Assembly (NCBI GenBank): GCA_902797965.1
Contig: CADBUY010000001.1
Coordinates: 228,644-292,643 of the forward strand
Reading direction: 5' to 3'
Origin: an uncultured bacterium
GTDB taxonomy: Bacteria; Cyanobacteriota; Vampirovibrionia; Gastranaerophilales; Gastranaerophilaceae
DNA: 64,000 nucleotides
Made by a program: the position numbers and the translations under genes. This document shows positions 15,712 through 23,204 of this stretch, piece by piece. Positions within the stretch are counted from its first letter, which is position 1; every line of letters begins with the position of its first letter. The notes beneath the pieces were generated by a model, which saw nothing but the letters and a program-made list of their open reading frames with translations, did not search any database and was not told the DNA's origin.

Positions 15712-16788
15712 ATGATAAAACTTACACATGCACATATAATAGGAGCTTTTATATCATACTTAATAGGTGTATTTATAGTTCCCTTAGTAATAGAATTTTC
15801 TCAAAAAGAGGGACTTGTAGACTTGCCTAACGAAAGAAAAATACACAAGACCCCAATTTCAAGATTAGGTGGTGTAGCAATCTGGGCAAGTGCAATGCTT
15901 ACTTTTTTTGTTCTTGTATTATTGAGCTATTATCCTTATGGAAGTTTGCTTTCAGGAATACTTTTAGGCGGTTCGTTAATGTTCCTTTTAGGATTAGTTG
16001 ATGATATTTATAACCTAAATGCAAAGTTTAAGTTATTTATACAGATATCAATAGCAACAATCGTATTCTTACTGGGAGTTCAGATTGATACAGTATTTAA
16101 TCCGTTTGGCGGTGGAGTTTTACAGCTGGCATGGTTATCTTATCCGATTACAATTTTGTGGATTGTAGGTATTTCAAATGCTGTAAACTTTATTGACGGA
16201 GTTGACGGACTTGCAGGTTCGGTAATCACAGTAAGTTCAATAACTCTGGCTCTAATATCCGTTGCCATGACTCCTGCTCAACCGATAACGGCATTGATTG
16301 CATTTATTCTTGCAGGTTCAATGTTAGCCTTTTTAACATACAACTTTAATCCTGCAAAAATCTTTATGGGAGATTCCGGTGCGCTATTTTCAGGGTTTTT
16401 GCTTGCAACATTATCTATTGCAGGCGTTATGAAAGGTGCTGCAATTGCCGTTTTATTGCCGTTTCTAGTTTTAGCGGTACCTATAATTGATATAACTTTT
16501 TCAAGTATAAGAAGAATTATGAAAGGTAAATCACCATTTGTCGCTGATGCGGAACATATTCACCACAAGCTTTTGAAAGCCGGCTTGTCACAAAAGAAAA
16601 CGGTTGTTGTATTAACTCTGTTTGCTATTGGCGGCGGAGCATTGGCAACTTATTTTACCGGAACTTTAAAAAATTATTTCTTATATATTGCAGTTTTGAT
16701 TTTGATTATGCTTGTTCTTAGCTTTATTAGCCTAAGGACAAAGCCTCAGGCAATCGAACCGCATAATGAAAGTGAAGATGATGAATAA
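15712..16788 (+). CDS. WecA/TagO-like undecaprenyl-phosphate sugar-1-phosphate transferase
   Basis: The 358-residue polytopic membrane protein of the MraY/WecA family transfers GlcNAc-1-phosphate (or a related sugar) to undecaprenyl phosphate, starting surface polysaccharide synthesis. About ten hydrophobic segments are visible. Family motifs are 'GLVDDIYNLNAKFK' (Asp-Asp), 'NAVNFIDGVDGLAG', 'KIFMGDSGALFSGFLL' and the WecA-type 'HIHHKLLKAG' cytoplasmic loop. The C-terminal tail is acidic. The gene stands alone and ends at a bidirectional terminator (16791-16825). Confidence 0.88.
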   Translation: MIKLTHAHIIGAFISYLIGVFIVPLVIEFSQKEGLVDLPNERKIHKTPISRLGGVAIWASAMLTFFVLVLLSYYPYGSLLSGILLGGSLMFLLGLVDDIYNLNAKFKLFIQISIATIVFLLGVQIDTVFNPFGGGVLQLAWLSYPITILWIVGISNAVNFIDGVDGLAGSVITVSSITLALISVAMTPAQPITALIAFILAGSMLAFLTYNFNPAKIFMGDSGALFSGFLLATLSIAGVMKGAAIAVLLPFLVLAVPIIDITFSSIRRIMKGKSPFVADAEHIHHKLLKAGLSQKKTVVVLTLFAIGGGALATYFTGTLKNYFLYIAVLILIMLVLSFISLRTKPQAIEPHNESEDDE

Positions 16789-16790
16789 TA

Positions 16791-16825
16791 AAAAAATACT
16801 TCCGAATTATCGGAAGTATTTTTTT
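16791..16825. terminator. Bidirectional rho-independent terminator
   Basis: A 15-bp stem with a 4-base loop (AAAAAATACTTCCGA and its complement) ends in T residues on both strands. It lies between the WecA-like gene and the convergent LTxxQ protein gene. Confidence 0.9.
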
Positions 16826-16830
16826 CAATC

Positions 16831-17370
16831 TTATTTATTAAAAGCCGGTTTGCATGGTGGAGGCGGGAGTTCTTTTCTATGTTTATCAAAGTTCTTTCTG
16901 CCCTCTTTTTTCATGTTTTTTAATGTCTTTTTTTGATCTTTTGTTAATATAGCTTCAAAATCTTTCATATTTTGTTTTCTGATTTCAGCGGCTTTCTTCT
17001 GTAATTCTGCCAAATCTTTGTCAATAACAGTAAGTTTTTCTTCTTGAGCTTCTACTGTTAATTTAGAATTGCGAACCATTTCAGCTTCCTGTTTTTTAGC
17101 TTTGATATCCTTAATTACAGGTTCCATTTTAGTGTGTCCGTTTTTTCTTAATTCTCTTGCTTTGAGTTTTTGAACTTCAGTTAAACCAAGTTTTTTTTCA
17201 AAAGCGTTCTCGTGAGCACGTCTGATTTTTTGGATTTGTTCAGCAGAAGGAGCTTTACCTTCTATCTGAGGGCGTTGAAATTTTTCTACCTTAACAGCTG
17301 TATCATTAGCGGCATTCGCTGCGCCAGCCATAACGCACATTGCACATGTCATAATTAAAAACTTTTTCAT
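16831..17370 (-). CDS. Periplasmic LTxxQ (Spy/CpxP/CnrX-like) protein
   Basis: The 179-residue protein has a signal peptide ending in 'AANA' near residue 20. Two LTxxQ-type motifs follow, 'LTEVQKLKAREL' (about 58) and 'LTKDQKKTLKNM' (about 143), within long charged helices. The family includes periplasmic stress chaperones (Spy, CpxP) and metal sensors (CnrX, ZraP). The C-terminus is 'PPPPCKPAFNK' with one Cys. It is the last gene of an operon after an anti-sigma factor and an ECF sigma factor, so it probably senses or relieves envelope stress in that circuit. Confidence 0.75.
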   Translation of the reverse strand: MKKFLIMTCAMCVMAGAANAANDTAVKVEKFQRPQIEGKAPSAEQIQKIRRAHENAFEKKLGLTEVQKLKARELRKNGHTKMEPVIKDIKAKKQEAEMVRNSKLTVEAQEEKLTVIDKDLAELQKKAAEIRKQNMKDFEAILTKDQKKTLKNMKKEGRKNFDKHRKELPPPPCKPAFNK

Positions 17371-17388
17371 ATTAAGTACCTTTCTTTT

Positions 17389-17886
17389 TTACATTAAATC
17401 TCTCAGAACTCCTGCAAGTTCTTTTTTTGCATTAAAAATTCTTGATTTTATAGTTCCAATCGGGCAATTAAGTTTTGCTGATGCTTCTTCATAAGTGTAA
17501 CCGTATATTTCGCATAACATAATTACTTCTCTGAATTTTGGTTTAAGATTTTCAACCGCATCAATAATTCTTTTTTGCCTTTCATTTGTAATAACGCCAT
17601 CTTCAGGACTTCTTTTTCTGTCACGAATATTAACAAGAACATCTTCGTCTGCAGTACAATTTTGTTCGTTCTTAAACGTGGCGGATTTTAAGTAGTCTTT
17701 AGAAGCATTCTTTGCTACAGTATTAACCCAGCTCTTTAAAGAACCGCGTTCTTCATACTTGTCCGAGTTCTTCCATAACTTGATATAGACCTCTTGTTCT
17801 ATATCTTCGTTATCTTGTTTTGTTATCATTCTGATAATGTTTTTAATATTTTGTTTATTTGTTTTGATTAAATCTTCGAAATTCAT
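17389..17886 (-). CDS. ECF-type RNA polymerase sigma factor
   Basis: The 165-residue protein is an extracytoplasmic-function sigma factor. The sigma-2 region includes 'DNEDIEQEVYIKLWKN' and 'RGSLKSWVNTVAKNASKDYL'. A linker follows, then sigma-4 with 'LKPKFREVIMLCEIYGYTYEEA' and 'LNCPIGTIKSRIFNAKKEL', the -35-recognition helix-turn-helix. Its start overlaps the upstream anti-sigma gene by 4 bases. It presumably directs this operon among other genes. Confidence 0.88.
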   Translation of the reverse strand: MNFEDLIKTNKQNIKNIIRMITKQDNEDIEQEVYIKLWKNSDKYEERGSLKSWVNTVAKNASKDYLKSATFKNEQNCTADEDVLVNIRDRKRSPEDGVITNERQKRIIDAVENLKPKFREVIMLCEIYGYTYEEASAKLNCPIGTIKSRIFNAKKELAGVLRDLM

Positions 17887-18236
17887 TCATCTACCATTAA
17901 TAATCCGTAAGAATCTACGGGGAATCCCAATTCTTCTGCTGAAAGTGTGTCACCGTATTTCAAAGTATCCAGCAGGTCGTCATCATTCAATGCCCAGCCT
18001 GTGACGGATATTAACGAAAATACTAAAAACATGACTGCACAAGCAGCTCTAAGTCTTACCATTCGTTTTTTTCTTTTCGCATAGTAATACATTTTAACTT
18101 CGTCCAATAAGGAGGAAACTTTTTGTTGAGATTCTTCTTCCAAACGGCAATCTTCACATTCCTGAAGATGCTTCTCGAGTTCTTCTTTGGAAGCTGAAAC
18201 AAATAATTTTTCATATTTTGAGCATTTTTCGTTCAT
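17883..18236 (-). CDS. Zinc-binding anti-sigma factor
   Basis: The 117-residue protein has an N-terminal cytoplasmic domain with 'HLQECEDC' (an HxxxCxxC zinc anti-sigma motif), one membrane helix around residues 63-83 after a basic stretch ('KRKKRMVRLR'), and a short acidic periplasmic tail. It is the first gene of an anti-sigma/ECF sigma/LTxxQ operon. The order anti-sigma before sigma is the reverse of many pairs but is found in several. The AT-rich region upstream presumably carries the operon promoter. Confidence 0.78.
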   Translation of the reverse strand: MNEKCSKYEKLFVSASKEELEKHLQECEDCRLEEESQQKVSSLLDEVKMYYYAKRKKRMVRLRAACAVMFLVFSLISVTGWALNDDDLLDTLKYGDTLSAEELGFPVDSYGLLMVDE

Positions 18237-18335
18237 ATTGACCTCTCTATAAGTATAACGAAACTAAAAATATATTGTTCATTTTTTTGAAAAATTTTTC
18301 AACGATATACAATCATTACACTAAAATAGTCTTGT

Positions 18336-18402
18336 ATGTCACCCTGAACTTGTTTCAGGGTCTTGCAAATAACCAGATTCCGAAACAAGTTCGGAATGAC
18401 AT
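18336..18402. repeat. Intergenic palindromic repeat
   Basis: Two 28-base arms (18336-18363 and 18375-18402) are inverted copies with five transition-type differences, mostly G-U compatible. Each arm also folds on itself, CCCTGAA/TTCAGGG and TTCCGAA/TTCGGAA. Elements of the form GTCA(C/T)yC(T/C)GAACTTGTTTC are common dispersed intergenic repeats in bacteria. A degenerate relative may lie at 55679-55774. Confidence 0.7.
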
Positions 18403-18501
18403 TACAAATCTATGCAGACTTAGTTATGTGTAAAATAATATATAATTATCAAAATATTTTCATGCTATTTGTATTATAATAGATTTGATAGGGGAAAAAC
18501 A

Positions 18502-19665
18502 ATGTTTATATTAGAAAAACCGTATGTATCCGAATTTCTTGTAGATACAATTGTGCAAAATGACTGGCCGGTATTAAATAATTCAATAGTTGAAGAATCA
18601 GGAATAGAAGACGGAGCTTTTGTTCTCTGGGAAAATAAAAAAGCTGCTAATTTTTATCTTGAGCAAGAATTTCCGTTGATTTATTCCGATTCGGAAAATG
18701 CAATAAGCTGGATTTTAGAAAATTTACCCCAGTCGAATTTAAGTTCATATATTAAATTATTTAAGGATAAAGTTGCTTTTAGAGAGTTGCTGAAAGATGT
18801 TTATCCTGATTTTTACTTTAGGGCAGTAGATTATGAAATGCTCCAAAATATTATACCAAGAGATGTAAGGTATCCTGTTGTATTAAAACCTGCGGTAGGT
18901 TTTTTAAGTTTTGGGGTTCATACTATAAAGAATGATAACGAATGGCATGAAGCTCTTGAGTCATTAAAGAGTGAAATGCAAATTGCGTCAAATCTTTATC
19001 CTGATAATGTAATTAATTCATCAAAATTTATTATAGAAGAGATGGTTGAGGGTGATGAGTTTGCCATTGATGCGTATTATAACAGAAATGGTGATGCCAT
19101 AATTCTTAACATTTTTCAACATCCTTTTTTTGATGATAAAGATGTAAGTGACAGAATTTATATAATGTCAGCAGAGATTATGGTTAAATATATGGCTAAG
19201 TTCTCTCTGTTGCTTCAAAAAATAGGAAAATTAAAAGACATACGCAACTTTCCTATGCATATAGAAGTAAGAGTTACAAAAGACGGGAAAGTTATTCCGA
19301 TTGAAGTTAATCCTATGCGTTTTGCAGGGTGGTGCACAACAGATGTTGCAAAGTATGCCTGGGGAATAAACGTATATGAGTGTTTCCATAACCATACAAT
19401 ACCTGATTGGAATGAAATTTTGTCTAAGGCAGGGAAAGAAATATACTATTTTTCTATGGCGGAAGTCCCTACAGATATTTCTAAAAATAATATAAAAAGT
19501 TTTAATTATGATAAATTTTTGGCAAATTATTCAAACGTACTGGAACTAAGAAAAATAGACTACAAAAATAATCCGCTTTTTGCAGTAATATTCGGTTCGA
19601 CTATTGATGAACAAGAGATTAGAAGAATTTTGGCTTTAAAAACAAAAGATTATATCAATTGTTAA
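18502..19665 (+). CDS. ATP-grasp enzyme
   Basis: This ATP-grasp ligase-type protein of about 387 residues joins a carboxylate to an amine, thiol or similar using ATP. The central part has 'RYPVVLKPAVGFLSFGVHTI', the ATP-binding lysine and loop, and 'IIEEMVEGDEFAIDAYYN'. The metal-binding C-terminal part has 'FPMHIEVRV' and 'IPIEVNPMRFAGWC'. The ATG at 18502 is chosen because GGGG lies 9 bases upstream; an in-frame ATG at 18469 lacks a site. The substrate cannot be told. It stands alone between divergent and convergent neighbours. Confidence 0.82.
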   Translation: MFILEKPYVSEFLVDTIVQNDWPVLNNSIVEESGIEDGAFVLWENKKAANFYLEQEFPLIYSDSENAISWILENLPQSNLSSYIKLFKDKVAFRELLKDVYPDFYFRAVDYEMLQNIIPRDVRYPVVLKPAVGFLSFGVHTIKNDNEWHEALESLKSEMQIASNLYPDNVINSSKFIIEEMVEGDEFAIDAYYNRNGDAIILNIFQHPFFDDKDVSDRIYIMSAEIMVKYMAKFSLLLQKIGKLKDIRNFPMHIEVRVTKDGKVIPIEVNPMRFAGWCTTDVAKYAWGINVYECFHNHTIPDWNEILSKAGKEIYYFSMAEVPTDISKNNIKSFNYDKFLANYSNVLELRKIDYKNNPLFAVIFGSTIDEQEIRRILALKTKDYINC

Positions 19666-19714
19666 TTAGAAAGATTTTATGTAAAAATTTATCATGGACA
19701 ACAGTGGAAAGAGA

Positions 19715-20545
19715 TTATATTCCCCTAAAACCGTTACGTTTTAGCCATTGTTCAATACGTCTGTACCATCGGAGTTTGCTTTCAAACAGCATTTCGTAGC
19801 CTTTAAAACGACCATTATGAATATCATCTAATTGTTTGTCACATAAATTCTCAAGAATCTTGCCTAAATAATTTGTATATTCTTTTCTATTTGGTTTGTC
19901 ATCATTTAATTCTATTATATCGCCAAATTCAACTAATACTTCTGGTCTATTATCACGCAAGAAACAGTAGTTGACAGCAACCGGCATAATTGCAACTTTA
20001 CCGTATTTTTTGGCAGCCTTTTCTGCAATATATGTCATACCGGTTTGAAGCTCAAGCGGTCTGTGATTTGGCGGTTTAATAATGCCTTCGGGAAAAATAT
20101 ACAAAATATTATTAGTGTCACCCATTGAGTCAACTGCATACTTAAGAGCCGGCATGGATGCTTGAGGGGACTTTTTATTAACACTGAATGCACCTCCGCG
20201 CCTAATTAGAGGAAAACGGTTAAGCTCTTCAATCATAAGTCTGATTTCTTTTTTAAAAATACGGTTACAGATATTGTATCCTACCATACCATCCCACCAG
20301 TTGTGGTGTGGAGCATAAAGAATTACAGGTGTTTCTGGAGCTTTTTGCAGATAAAACTTTTCTGCACCTTTATAGTAAAAACCGTGGAAACGTTTTTCCA
20401 GCATTCCATAAAAATACCTGTCTGCAACCCAAAGCCAAAACGGTGTTGTTTCTGCAGACCAAAACTTTTCTTCCCTGTCCCTCATTTTTGTGGGAGGTAC
20501 TGCTGAATATAACTCCTCTAAATTACCCATATATTTATAATACAC
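19715..20545 (-). CDS. Lysophospholipid acyltransferase family protein
   Basis: The 276-residue protein has the PlsC-type acyltransferase motifs: the HxxxxD box in 'APHHNWWDGMVGY', an arginine-containing block near 'RFPLIRRGGAFSV', and 'LYIFPEGIIKPPN' (the FPEG box). Such enzymes acylate glycerolipids or other membrane acceptors. It differs from the two tandem PlsC-like proteins at 40.5-41.9 kb in lacking an N-terminal hydrophobic segment of the same kind. The exact substrate is unknown. The start is uncertain within the first 20 residues. Confidence 0.78.
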   Translation of the reverse strand: MYYKYMGNLEELYSAVPPTKMRDREEKFWSAETTPFWLWVADRYFYGMLEKRFHGFYYKGAEKFYLQKAPETPVILYAPHHNWWDGMVGYNICNRIFKKEIRLMIEELNRFPLIRRGGAFSVNKKSPQASMPALKYAVDSMGDTNNILYIFPEGIIKPPNHRPLELQTGMTYIAEKAAKKYGKVAIMPVAVNYCFLRDNRPEVLVEFGDIIELNDDKPNRKEYTNYLGKILENLCDKQLDDIHNGRFKGYEMLFESKLRWYRRIEQWLKRNGFRGI

Positions 20546-20872
20546 GTTTGAAACCTTTTTGTTAATATTTTTTAAAGGTAAATGTAAATTTTGTTAACAA
20601 ATCCTAAAAAACAGTAAATTCGGTATTTATATTTGCAGAAAAAATTTTTAAGAATTTATATGTAAACTTTTGTAAAGAAATTGTTTTTTAATAGCAAAAT
20701 TTTTTATTTACACATTTTAAGAAAAACATAAAGCTCTCTCTTCTTATTTAAACGGACAGGCCTTGGTATTATACACAAGGTCTTTTTTTTTGCGCGAGCG
20801 AGCGGAAGCTGAAGAGTTTTTGCAAAATTACGAATAGCATCCGGTATATATGATACGTATAAACACAGACTA
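20546..20872 (+). other. Intergenic region with a plus-strand terminator
   Basis: No gene is visible on either strand in this region of about 330 bases. A hairpin at 20759-20779 (GGCCTTG/CAAGGTC arms with one G-U pair) is followed by nine T residues on the plus strand, a convincing terminator. Both flanking genes are on the minus strand. The transcript it ends would have to start within this gap or far upstream, so a small plus-strand RNA of up to about 200 bases is possible. I cannot place its promoter. Confidence 0.45.
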
Positions 20873-21697
20873 CTATATACTCCTAATTTTAATCTTCATC
20901 CCCAGCTTTACCATTTTATTAATTATACCTTGCGGGAGTTTTGAAACTATACTTGCTATAAAAGCGTCACTGCCTACAGTGTATGAAAGTTTTGGTTTTT
21001 TTGCTCTGTCTGCTTTTAAAATTACGTTTACTACTCTTTCTGGCGAAAGTCCTTTTGTCTGATTTTTTTGAGCATTTGTAATAACATATTTCATCTCGTC
21101 AGAATAATCACCATAATTATCAAAATATTTTGAATTTTCTTCTATTGATTTTCCCCAAAGAGGTGTTGCAATTACTCCGGGCTTAATGGATACAACCTGA
21201 ATATTTTTTTTGTTTTCTATAAGTAAAGAATTAAAAAACATATCAAGACATCTTTTTGAAGCACAATATGGCGATATAAACGGAAAAATGCCATAACTTG
21301 CCATTGAACTGACATTAATAATTTTTCCGCCTTTTAGTAAAGGAAGTAAATTCTGTGATAATTCCAGATGCCCAAAAACATTTACATTAAACTGACGGCG
21401 GATTTCATCAATATTTAAATCCTCGACAGGACCTGCGACAACGCACCCTGCAATATTAATGAGTGAATCAATTTTTGTGCATTTTGACAAAATATAGTCT
21501 GAAGCCATTTTTATAGTTTCAGGATTTGCATAATCAACATAAAATGGATAAATATTTGGTGAGATTGATTTTAATTCAGCTTCGTGAGCCTTTCTTCTGT
21601 ATCCTGCAAAAATAACATTATTATCGGCAATTCTGCCGACAAGCGCCTTTCCTATTCCGGAAGCAGCTCCGGTTATAACATAGGTTTTAGTTTTCAT
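20873..21697 (-). CDS. Short-chain dehydrogenase/reductase
   Basis: The 274-residue classical SDR has the N-terminal cofactor loop 'TGAASGIGKALVGR', the 'NIAGCVVAGPV' segment, the catalytic Ser in 'INVSSMASYGIFPF', and the Tyr-x-x-x-Lys in 'YCASKRCLDMF'. It uses NAD(P)H to reduce or oxidise an unknown carbonyl or alcohol. The start overlaps the end of the small gene at 21687-21968 by 11 bases, so both may be distal genes of the secretion/pilus operon. Confidence 0.85.
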   Translation of the reverse strand: MKTKTYVITGAASGIGKALVGRIADNNVIFAGYRRKAHEAELKSISPNIYPFYVDYANPETIKMASDYILSKCTKIDSLINIAGCVVAGPVEDLNIDEIRRQFNVNVFGHLELSQNLLPLLKGGKIINVSSMASYGIFPFISPYCASKRCLDMFFNSLLIENKKNIQVVSIKPGVIATPLWGKSIEENSKYFDNYGDYSDEMKYVITNAQKNQTKGLSPERVVNVILKADRAKKPKLSYTVGSDAFIASIVSKLPQGIINKMVKLGMKIKIRSI

Positions 21698-21968
21698 AAA
21701 CAGGTCTCATTATAAGAATTGTAGATATATTTATTTGTAAGAAATCGTGATATTCAACTTCTTTTTTAGGATTAAGTTTTGATTCCAATCTGCAATCTTT
21801 TACGGCAAGGAATTGTTTATTGCTGTTAAGAACTTCTGTTAATAATCTGCTTCTTTTACCGATTTTAGGCATAAATATATAGCCTATAATGATGAATTCA
21901 GCAGTTTCCATATAAACTTTTTCTTTCCAAACAGAGTCCATAAGGCTCATTATTTCTTTATTTTCCAT
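21687..21968 (-). CDS. Small protein resembling DUF6812
   Basis: The 93-residue protein contains a pattern 'T.EFIIIGYIFMP' with 'RSRLLTEVLNS', then 'FLAVKDCRL'. This resembles the small DUF6812-like proteins of cyanobacteria and relatives, whose role is unknown. No signal peptide is seen. It is 18 bases downstream of the GspF-like gene and overlaps the SDR gene. A connection to the pilus/secretion machine is possible from position only. Confidence 0.5.
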   Translation of the reverse strand: MENKEIMSLMDSVWKEKVYMETAEFIIIGYIFMPKIGKRSRLLTEVLNSNKQFLAVKDCRLESKLNPKKEVEYHDFLQINISTILIMRPVYEN

Positions 21969-21986
21969 GCTTTTATCCTTTTTTCT

Positions 21987-23186
21987 TTACTGCATGTATG
22001 ATTGGAACAGAGGTAAGTATAGTGCAAGTGCCATAACCAGAACTATACCACCAATAACCAAAAGCATAACAGGTTCAATTAATTTTGTTATCGTATCAAT
22101 AATGCCATCTAATGTTTTATCAAGGAAGTTTACAGCTTTTTCAAGCATATCTCCCAAACGACCTGTTTGTTCACCTGTTGCAATCATAAATAATAACATT
22201 TTAGGCATAACCTTTGTTGCCTTTAATGCCTGTGAAACCTGTAAACCTTGTGAAACCTTTGTAACGGCGTTGCTTATTTTTCTGTTTAATACCGAGTTTG
22301 TTAATGTAACCAAACCTAGGTGTAAGCAGTCTACTACAGGAATACCTGCATCATACGATACGCTTAATACAGACATAAAGTTTGAATAGTTTGAGTACAT
22401 TATTAAATTATTTATAAGCGGAATTTTTAAAACAGTTTTATCAAAAACTTCTCTTGCCGGCTTCCAGTGAAAAACAATATAACAGAATGCAACAAATGCA
22501 AAGATGAAAATAGGAATAGTATACCAGAATTCTTTGAGAAAATCTCCCGCATTAATCATCATTTCTGTAATCCATGGTAATTTCTTTTCCTGTTGTTCAA
22601 ACATACCCTTAAATGTAGGGAATACAAATAAAAGCATTACCAGAATGATTACACATGCCAGACAAATAACGAAAGCTGGATACATTAATGTTCCGATGAC
22701 TTTGGATTTAGTGTTATTTTGCTTTGTAAGCAGGTCTTTAATACGACCTAATGTCTTTTCCAATTCACCGGCTTCTTCACCGGCTTTTACCAAACCGATA
22801 AAAATATAACCAAATGTTTGAGGATATCTTGCCAGAGTATCAGCAAAAGTTGAACCTGCCATAATTTGTGTTTTTAAATGTCTTGATAAATCACGAATTT
22901 TTCTTTTAGATGCTTCCTGCTCCATAAACATTAACGATTCAACAGCAGGAATACCTGATGTTAACAATATTTGTAGTGTAGATATAAAGTCAATTTTTTC
23001 TGTCAATGACAAATTCCCGAGACTATTACTTTTCTTCGTTTTAGGGTCTATAAATTCAGAAATTTTTGTCGGAACAAGTCCCATTTTTCTTATAATATCT
23101 CTGGCATCTTTAAGGTTAGAAGCCGTAACTTCTCCTTTTACGACCTCTTTTCCTGCTTTTAGTGCTTGATAACTGTATATTGGCAT
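21987..23186 (-). CDS. Type II secretion/type IV pilus inner-membrane protein (GspF/PilC)
   Basis: The 399-residue protein has two repeated GspF domains. Each is marked by 'SLTEKIDFISTLQILLTSGIPAVESL' or 'YSNFMSVLSVSYDAGIPVVDCL' and ends in hydrophobic helices (about residues 165-195, 220-240 and 370-395). It is the platform protein that anchors the assembly ATPase in the inner membrane. The length is typical. It lies 18 bases after the ATPase gene in the order C-D-E-F. Confidence 0.9.
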   Translation of the reverse strand: MPIYSYQALKAGKEVVKGEVTASNLKDARDIIRKMGLVPTKISEFIDPKTKKSNSLGNLSLTEKIDFISTLQILLTSGIPAVESLMFMEQEASKRKIRDLSRHLKTQIMAGSTFADTLARYPQTFGYIFIGLVKAGEEAGELEKTLGRIKDLLTKQNNTKSKVIGTLMYPAFVICLACVIILVMLLFVFPTFKGMFEQQEKKLPWITEMMINAGDFLKEFWYTIPIFIFAFVAFCYIVFHWKPAREVFDKTVLKIPLINNLIMYSNYSNFMSVLSVSYDAGIPVVDCLHLGLVTLTNSVLNRKISNAVTKVSQGLQVSQALKATKVMPKMLLFMIATGEQTGRLGDMLEKAVNFLDKTLDGIIDTITKLIEPVMLLVIGGIVLVMALALYLPLFQSYMQ

Positions 23187-23204
23187 AATATTCCTCTGTA
23201 TTTA

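Noticed and set aside
21967..22389. A plus-strand frame opposite the GspF-like gene
   Set aside because: It is a shadow of a well-conserved gene on the other strand; similar shadows opposite gspE, the restriction gene, nuoH and fliF were also left out.
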